A stretch of DNA of 10,825 nucleotides from an uncultured Eggerthellaceae bacterium (lineage in GTDB: Bacteria > Actinomycetota > Coriobacteriia > Coriobacteriales > Eggerthellaceae). Position 1 is the stretch's first letter, and the number at the start of each line of letters is the position of its first letter. Positions 6,833 to 10,825 of this stretch are shown here, piece after piece. The stretch lies in NCBI GenBank assembly GCA_934648845.1, contig CAKUFS010000045.1, positions 1-10,825 on the forward strand. Direction: 5' to 3'. The position numbers and the translations under genes are program-made. The notes under the pieces were generated by a model. That model did not search any database, was not told where the DNA came from, and worked only from the letters and a program-made list of their open reading frames with translations.

Positions 6833-6854
6833 ACAAAAAATTGCAAGCGGGGAC

Positions 6855-6906
6855 AAAAAGAGGATGCGCCGCGAAGAGAGGGGGAGGAGGGGAAGCGGCG
6901 CATCCT
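6855..6906 (-). terminator. Strong rho-independent terminator with a 22-base pyrimidine-rich loop
   Basis: On the minus strand AGGATGCGCCGC (6906-6895) pairs perfectly with GCGGCGCATCCT (6872-6861) and is followed by C then TTTTT (6859-6855). The loop (6894-6873) is almost pure C and T on the minus strand. No gene ends just upstream: the LysR stop is 327 bp away and has its own terminator. The hairpin therefore ends some other transcript, ends LysR read-through, or acts as an attenuator in a long leader of the reductase operon. Confidence 0.75.
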
Positions 6907-7143
6907 AGAAGGAAGAATATGTAGGTGTTCGAAGAGTGCTCGCTTTGCGCGGACGGGCTGCGCATTCCACCCGTGCAAAGCGAACCGAGCTGTCCGCAGG
7001 GGGTTTGCGGCGCTCGTTCTTGCTGGATAAAACAATAGTCGCATTAAGAGCACCGGAGAAGAGTCTTCATAGAAATGGCTGTCAGAATTAGCTTATGCAG
7101 CTGATAAGTTTTTCTACCTGAATGAAACGTTATCCCCCAGCGC
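6855..7143 (-). ncRNA. Possible small RNA between the LysR terminator and the 6855 terminator
   Basis: The interval is bounded by the LysR terminator on the upstream side and ends in its own terminator, with no convincing open frame. It contains a strong two-part hairpin: CGCTTTGC (6948-6941 side) pairs with GCAAAGCG (6975-6982) over eight pairs, and ACGGG (6953-6957) pairs with CCCGT (6970-6974) over five, with a four-base bulge between them. It also holds a smaller stem, CCGCA (6994-6998) with TGCGG (7006-7010). Such a string of hairpins ending in a U-run is what small RNAs look like. I could not find a persuasive promoter, and I recognise no known RNA family, so the 5' end is only a bound. 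Confidence 0.3.
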
Positions 7144-7174
7144 AAGAAAAAGCTGCACCCCAAAGGAATGCAGC
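7144..7174 (-). terminator. Rho-independent terminator of the LysR gene
   Basis: On the minus strand GCTGCATTCC pairs with GGGGTGCAGC around a TTT loop (7174-7152; ten pairs, two of them G-U), followed by TTTTTCTT (7151-7144). It starts 60 bases past the TGA of the LysR gene. A perfect eight-base inverted repeat, CGTTATCC (7128-7135) with GGATAACG (7202-7209), encloses it and could form a closing stem in the 3' untranslated RNA. Confidence 0.8.
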
Positions 7175-7233
7175 AAAAATGGAATGATGCATTGCGTCGC
7201 AGGATAACGAGCAATCAGGAAATTCGCTTTTTA

Positions 7234-8148
7234 TCAGCGGAAGTAGCCCACGGGAAGGTTTTCCCGTATGAAATCTTTGAACTCCAACGCCAAGGGAGAA
7301 ATCACATGGTCGGTATGCCACGAGATATCAACGGGATACAGCATAGGGTCGGTATCGACCTCGAACCACAACAGCCCGGCATCGTGCTTGTAGCGCTCCA
7401 TGATGCATTCGGGAACCGTCCCCCAGCCAAGACCTGCGCGCACACCATTGATCATTGCCTCATGCGTATCGAAGCGCGCAACCATGTTGTGATCGGTCAG
7501 CGAAATGCCGTAACGCTCACGGAAATGCCTGTTGCCCACCATGTGGCGGCCCGAGTTCCATTCGTAGATGATCATGGGCCACTGCAAAAGCTTGCTCACG
7601 GGAACAGGCTGCGGCGTGCAGTCATAGGGTGCTTTCATGGGGGCGCAGAAGCAAAGCTTCTTATAGCCCAGCGTCTCGCGCGATATCTCGTCCTCGATGG
7701 GCTGGTTTTCCAATATCGCGAAATCGAGCTTTCCGCTTTTTAGCTTAGAGATAAGCTCGGGTTCATAACCTGCGTCCAAATGAACCATTGCTTCGGGATA
7801 AATATCGTGGAACTTTTTCACCAAGCGCGGCAGGAGCTCCACTCCATCGTTTAAGCTCATGCCCACTTCGATTGTTGAGTCAAAATGCTCGTCCACCGCG
7901 GCAAGCTCTGCCGCCATAGCGTTTTCAAATTTTTGGATCTTCTTCGCAAACTTTATAACAATAGCGCCTGCCGTAGTGGGAGAAACACCCGATGACGTGC
8001 GATTGAACAATTGCGTTCCATATCGCTGCTCAACATTAGTCAAGCGCTGCGAAAGCCCTGGGCGCGACATATACAAGCGCTCTGCCGCTTGCGAAAGGCT
8101 GCGCGTTTCGGCCACGGTCAAAATCACTTCGATATCGTCAAGTTGCAT
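7234..8148 (-). CDS. LysR-family transcriptional regulator
   Basis: DNA-binding regulator of 304 residues, the standard LysR length. Residues 1-60 form the winged helix-turn-helix domain, with S-L-S-Q-A-A-E-R-L-Y-M-S-R-P-G-L-S-Q-R as recognition region and Y-G-T-Q-L-F-N-R-T-S-S-G-V-S-P-T-T-A-G as wing. Residues from about 90 form the periplasmic-binding-like effector domain (T-I-E-V-G-M-S-L-N, then K-L-K-S-G-K-L-D-F-A-I-L). The ATG at 8148 has GGGGAG at 8154-8159, five bases upstream. The gene is transcribed in the same direction as the reductase and ends about 800 bp before it, rather than divergently as is usual for LysR genes and their targets. The dyads between them are candidate binding sites. 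It is the only transcription factor in the window, so it is the first suspect for control of the reductase and permeases, but this is inference. Effector unknown. Confidence 0.95.
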   Translation of the reverse strand: MQLDDIEVILTVAETRSLSQAAERLYMSRPGLSQRLTNVEQRYGTQLFNRTSSGVSPTTAGAIVIKFAKKIQKFENAMAAELAAVDEHFDSTIEVGMSLNDGVELLPRLVKKFHDIYPEAMVHLDAGYEPELISKLKSGKLDFAILENQPIEDEISRETLGYKKLCFCAPMKAPYDCTPQPVPVSKLLQWPMIIYEWNSGRHMVGNRHFRERYGISLTDHNMVARFDTHEAMINGVRAGLGWGTVPECIMERYKHDAGLLWFEVDTDPMLYPVDISWHTDHVISPLALEFKDFIRENLPVGYFR

Positions 8149-8347
8149 GGCGTCTCCCCTTTTTCATTTTTAAAATTCACCCCGAAGCATTGTACCCCGT
8201 ATTAGAGATAGATGGACGCTACTAAGTACACCCCCCGACAAAATTTGGGAAAAACTCTCAAAATCATCGATTCCTTGCCATAAAAAGGACACTTTAGGAA
8301 AAACCCGACTTCTCCCCTTGCCTAAAAACTCACGACCCGGAGAAACG
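8149..8347 (-). promoter_or_regulatory. Upstream region of the LysR gene
   Basis: This part of the 268-bp gap between the MATE stop and the LysR start is AT-rich and has no gene. The minus strand reads TACAAT at 8189-8194 (five of six matches to a -10 box), 41 bases before the ATG, with no clear -35. TTTAGG (8293-8298) and CCTAAA (8321-8326) form an inverted repeat with 22 bases between. Two similar stretches, CCTTGCC plus an A-run, occur at 8273 and 8316. None is strong enough to call an operator. Confidence 0.3.
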
Positions 8348-8387
8348 CAAATGGCGCACCCGAAACATTCCAATCCGAGCGCGCCAT
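8341..8387 (-). terminator. Probable terminator of the MATE gene
   Basis: On the minus strand ATGGCGC (8387-8381) pairs with GCGCCAT (8357-8351). A G-U pair and four further pairs (CTCG with CGGG) extend the stem to 12 around a 13-base loop. A modest U-rich stretch (TTGCGTTTCT) follows instead of a clean U-run. It lies 29 bases past the TAA of the MATE gene. Confidence 0.55.
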
Positions 8388-8416
8388 CTGACTAAAAATC
8401 GAAAGAAGTTGAGAGT

Positions 8417-9910
8417 TTATGCCGCGCCCGCAGATGCAGCCCCCGGGAACGCAGCGAAATTGGCGGGCAGCTTGTCAACGGGCTCCCCTGCTGCAACGGC
8501 TTCGTCGCGCCACCTGCGGACCTTGCGCACCTCGTGCACCATAAAGAACACGGTCACGCAAATGCTCGCGAAATCCGCCGTGGGCAAGCACGCCATAATG
8601 CTCTCCAGGCCCGTAAAACCAAACAGCTGCATGTACACGGGCGGCAAAAACAGATACATGGGAATCAAGAACAAAATCTGGCGCGTCATTTCCAAAACGG
8701 CGCTCTTAATGGGCTGACCGCTGCTTTGGAAATAGCTGGAACCCATAATTTGGAATCCCACGGGACCCAGGAAAATGCACATAACGCCCAGCGCCTGAAC
8801 CGCAATGTCGAAGCCTTCGTTCTTCACGCCGAAAATGCTCACAATAGGACCCGGGATAAGGATCGCGCACGCCGTGAAGATGAAGCCGACAATCATGCAA
8901 GCGATAATAGACCACTTCAGCGTTGCAAGAACGCGATTCCACAGCTTCGCGCCGAAATTGAAGCCGATGATGGGCTGCGCAGCAATCATGATGCCCAGCA
9001 TGGGCGTGAACGCAAACGACGTGGCTTTCATGGCAATGCCCAGCGCCGCCAGGGCGGTATCAACCGACACGCCATCGACCAGGGCATATTCAGCAACAAC
9101 CATGTTGAAGACCAAGCTCACGCACATCGAACCAACCTGCGTGATAAACGACGCAATACCCATAACCAGAATGCGACCGAGCAGGCGAATCTCCGGTGCC
9201 AAGTTCTTAAGACGCAAGCGGAACGCCGCCGTTTTCACGAAAATGAAGTATGCCATGGTCGGAATCATGCCGCACGCCTGGCCCAACACCGTTGCCCAAG
9301 CACTGCCGACAACGCCCCAGCCCCACACCATGACGAACAGATAGTTTAAAACGATGCAGGCCAACGTGCCCACGCCTTGCGTAATCATTGCAAGGTTCGG
9401 GCGACCCGCCGTGCGCAGGAAGTTGCCCACGCCCATGCCCAGCGCCTGGAACACGAAACCGCAGCAAATAATTTGGAGGAAGGCCTGCGTTGATTCGCGC
9501 AGGTCAGCGGGGGTCGATATGACTCCCAAAATGAAATCAATGCCAAAAACGGAAACAATCGCAACAAGAACGGCAATCGCCAACAGCAGGAAAACGGTGT
9601 TGCCCAACGTCTTCTCTACATGATCCATCTTGCCTTCGCCCATCTGAATAGCCGCCAGCGCATTGCCGCCCTGACCAGCCAAAAGAGCAAGACCCAGAAG
9701 CAACGTCATAACGGGGAACGCTAGCGTTGCCACCGCAGCGCCCGCGTCGCCCACCGAATGCTGCAAAAATGCGGTGTCAATAATGTTGTACAGCGTGTTG
9801 AACGCCATGCCAATAACGGCAGGAATGGCGAACTCCACAAGCAGCTTGCCAATTCTTTCACGACCCAAACGCGTGGGGTCGTTTTTCTGCATCATCTTCT
9901 CTTCTGTCAT
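8417..9910 (-). CDS. MATE-family multidrug/metabolite efflux transporter
   Basis: Cytoplasmic membrane antiporter that exports organic cations, drugs or metabolites using a Na+ or H+ gradient. The 497 residues contain about 12 hydrophobic segments in two homologous halves. Typical features are the first span F-A-I-P-A-V-I-G-M-A-F-N-T-L-Y-N-I-I-D-T-A-F, the segment L-L-A-G-Q-G-G-N-A-L-A-A-I-Q-M-G-E-G, F-L-R-T-A-G-R-P-N-L-A-M in the first half, and G-I-M-I-A-A-Q-P-I-I-G-F-N-F-G-A at the start of the second half, all resembling MepA/NorM proteins. The C-terminus has an extra tail of about 35 residues, charged then alanine-rich, which makes it longer than the usual 450. The ATG at 9910 has GGAAG about 11 bases upstream; ATGs five and six codons later are possible starts. 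It is separated from its neighbours by gaps with a probable terminator downstream. Substrate unknown. Confidence 0.94.
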   Translation of the reverse strand: MTEEKMMQKNDPTRLGRERIGKLLVEFAIPAVIGMAFNTLYNIIDTAFLQHSVGDAGAAVATLAFPVMTLLLGLALLAGQGGNALAAIQMGEGKMDHVEKTLGNTVFLLLAIAVLVAIVSVFGIDFILGVISTPADLRESTQAFLQIICCGFVFQALGMGVGNFLRTAGRPNLAMITQGVGTLACIVLNYLFVMVWGWGVVGSAWATVLGQACGMIPTMAYFIFVKTAAFRLRLKNLAPEIRLLGRILVMGIASFITQVGSMCVSLVFNMVVAEYALVDGVSVDTALAALGIAMKATSFAFTPMLGIMIAAQPIIGFNFGAKLWNRVLATLKWSIIACMIVGFIFTACAILIPGPIVSIFGVKNEGFDIAVQALGVMCIFLGPVGFQIMGSSYFQSSGQPIKSAVLEMTRQILFLIPMYLFLPPVYMQLFGFTGLESIMACLPTADFASICVTVFFMVHEVRKVRRWRDEAVAAGEPVDKLPANFAAFPGAASAGAA

Positions 9911-9933
9911 CGTTTCGTTCTTCCAAACACTCT

Positions 9934-9943
9934 CGTATATACG
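9934..9943. promoter_or_regulatory. CGTATATACG palindrome before the MATE gene
   Basis: A perfect ten-base palindrome 24 bases upstream of the MATE ATG, in the 161-bp gap after the kinase-like gene. The minus strand TATATA could be a -10 box with no visible -35. The rest of the gap is GC-rich, includes the palindrome CATCCGGATG (10032-10041), and shows no terminator with a U-run for the kinase-like gene. Confidence 0.3.
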
Positions 9944-10071
9944 CAGGTCAGCGAAGCTTCACGCCACACGCACCGCGCCCCCAACCTGCGCGCCTTCGAT
10001 CTGCGCCCTGCTGCCCGCTTTTCGTGCTGGGCATCCGGATGTCGCAGGATATCCACTTCCCGCCGCGCGCC

Positions 10072-10737
10072 CTATGCGCGGCCTTGCAGAGCAGCGACCA
10101 CCTTTTTCGCTGCCTGCGTTATGGACGTCTTTTCCACATCGACCGTGATTTCGGCACACTTTTCGTACAAGGGAAGGCGCTCTTCATAAAGGTCGGCCAA
10201 GCTCATGCCCATGCCGCCCTTCATGACAACACCGCGTTCCTGCAGGTCACCCAAACGATTCGCCAGCTCGCTGTAGGATATTTGCAAATACACCACCGTG
10301 CCAATGCTTCGCAGATACTCCATTGCCTGATCGGAGTAAACGGCGCTGCCGCCCGTAGCAATAATCGTCCGATGCACGTTGATTTCCTGCAGGTCCTGAT
10401 TTTCCACGTCAAGAAAACCCTGCGGACCAAGTTCGTTGATAAGGGCCTGCAGCGTTTTTCCGTGTTTGTTCTGAATGACCAGGTCAGCGTCAAGAAAGTC
10501 GTAGTTCAAGATTTTCGCCAGAACAACTCCCAGCGTTGATTTCCCCGCGCCCGGCATGCCAATAAGCACAATGTTGTCAGCCGCATTGCGGGACTCATCC
10601 CTGCCGCAGGCCGCCTGAGCGTCTGAATCGCATGCAGCGCAAAGCGTGTCGGCAGCGGCCTTAGAAACGCCGTTGCAAAGCGCAGCATTGACACTCGCGC
10701 CGGAAGCTGCGAGTTCATCGGGGTTTTCTTCAACCAC
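10072..10737 (-). CDS. Shikimate kinase-like P-loop kinase with altered substrate residues
   Basis: Small P-loop kinase resembling AroK/AroL, which phosphorylate shikimate at the 3-hydroxyl in aromatic amino acid synthesis. With the GTG at 10737 (GGAAGG nine bases upstream) it has 221 residues; a TTG at 10764 would add nine but has no site. The first 53 or so residues are an alanine- and cysteine-rich extension absent from typical 170-residue enzymes. The kinase core then shows Walker A G60-M-P-G-A-G-K-S-T68, D83-A-D85, a lid arginine (R168) and R187-L-P-L-Y191. Two expected features differ: the F-R-x-x-E motif reads F-L109-D-V-E, losing the shikimate-binding arginine, and the G-G-G motif reads G-G-S131. 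It may have a different substrate or be a paralogue beside a normal enzyme elsewhere. It is followed 161 bp later by the MATE gene, with no obvious functional link. Confidence 0.8.
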   Translation of the reverse strand: MVEENPDELAASGASVNAALCNGVSKAAADTLCAACDSDAQAACGRDESRNAADNIVLIGMPGAGKSTLGVVLAKILNYDFLDADLVIQNKHGKTLQALINELGPQGFLDVENQDLQEINVHRTIIATGGSAVYSDQAMEYLRSIGTVVYLQISYSELANRLGDLQERGVVMKGGMGMSLADLYEERLPLYEKCAEITVDVEKTSITQAAKKVVAALQGRA

Positions 10738-10765
10738 GTGCCATTTCCTTCCTTTTTTTGTCAAT

Positions 10766-10810
10766 CTGTATACATAGCATGCGAACAGGGCACATGCAAC
10801 AGGAAACAGG
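10766..10810 (-). promoter_or_regulatory. Upstream region of the kinase-like gene
   Basis: CTGTATAC at 10766-10773 (minus strand GTATACAG) lies about 29 bases before the GTG start and may be part of the -10 region. Upstream, AACAGG occurs three times on the plus strand (10784-10789, 10798-10803, 10805-10810), with GCATG/CATGC arms between. No good -35 box is visible. The nonamer GTATACAGA on the minus strand also occurs at the 6763-6779 palindrome. Confidence 0.3.
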
Positions 10811-10825
10811 CAAAGGCATACTATC

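Noticed and set aside
6575..6965. Short minus-strand frames of about 90 codons in the large gap
   Set aside because: They overlap each other in different frames, cross the palindromes and the terminator, lack ribosome binding sites and show no family likeness.
7092..7115. A plus-strand terminator, CTTAT/ATAAG stem followed by a T-run
   Set aside because: The stem has only five mostly A-T pairs and no plus-strand gene ends nearby.
6443..7233. A molybdenum-cofactor riboswitch upstream of the reductase
   Set aside because: I could not recognise its conserved features in the hairpins here, so the claim would rest only on the neighbour gene.
10784..10810. Three AACAGG copies as a CRISPR-like or iteron array
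   Set aside because: Units are only six bases long with unequal spacing (14 and 7), far too short for either.

Overview
Every gene I can support in this window lies on the minus strand, so transcription runs from high to low coordinates. In that order they are: a shikimate-kinase-like ATPase, a MATE exporter, a LysR regulator, a long regulatory interval of about 800 bp, a DmsA-type molybdopterin oxidoreductase, its DmsB-type four-cluster iron-sulfur partner, a GntP-family permease, and an NCS1 (cytosine/purine-type) permease that runs off the left edge. I see no tRNA, rRNA, insertion sequence, integrase, phage gene or CRISPR array.

The organism is probably a strict or facultative anaerobe of moderately high GC. 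Molybdopterin reductases surrounded by solute carriers are typical of the gut and oral Eggerthellaceae (Coriobacteriia), and that is my best guess. It is an inference from gene content, not from a marker gene.

Left part (1-6436): the catalytic and iron-sulfur subunits form a tight pair, three bases apart, with the second ribosome binding site embedded in the last codons of the first gene. Neither subunit has a twin-arginine or other export signal, and no DmsC-like membrane anchor or TorD/DmsD-like chaperone is visible. The enzyme therefore looks like a soluble cytoplasmic dimer whose substrate must enter the cell. The two permeases downstream are candidates for that import. The GntP gene has its own TATAAT box overlapped by a perfect palindrome and nested in a second inverted repeat, and it ends in a hairpin terminator. 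The NCS1 gene has a strongly structured leader.

Middle part (6437-8148): the gap between the LysR gene and the reductase holds no convincing gene but much structure. It contains a LysR terminator, then a stretch with two strong hairpins ending in a second terminator whose loop is C-rich on the minus strand, then a CTGTATA-CGA-TATACAG palindrome beside a 14/16-base direct repeat, then further dyads close to the reductase start. I read it as a regulatory hub, possibly encoding a small RNA.

Right part (8149-10825): the MATE exporter and the shikimate-kinase-like gene look like ordinary neighbours. The kinase lacks two residues normally used for shikimate binding, so its substrate is uncertain.
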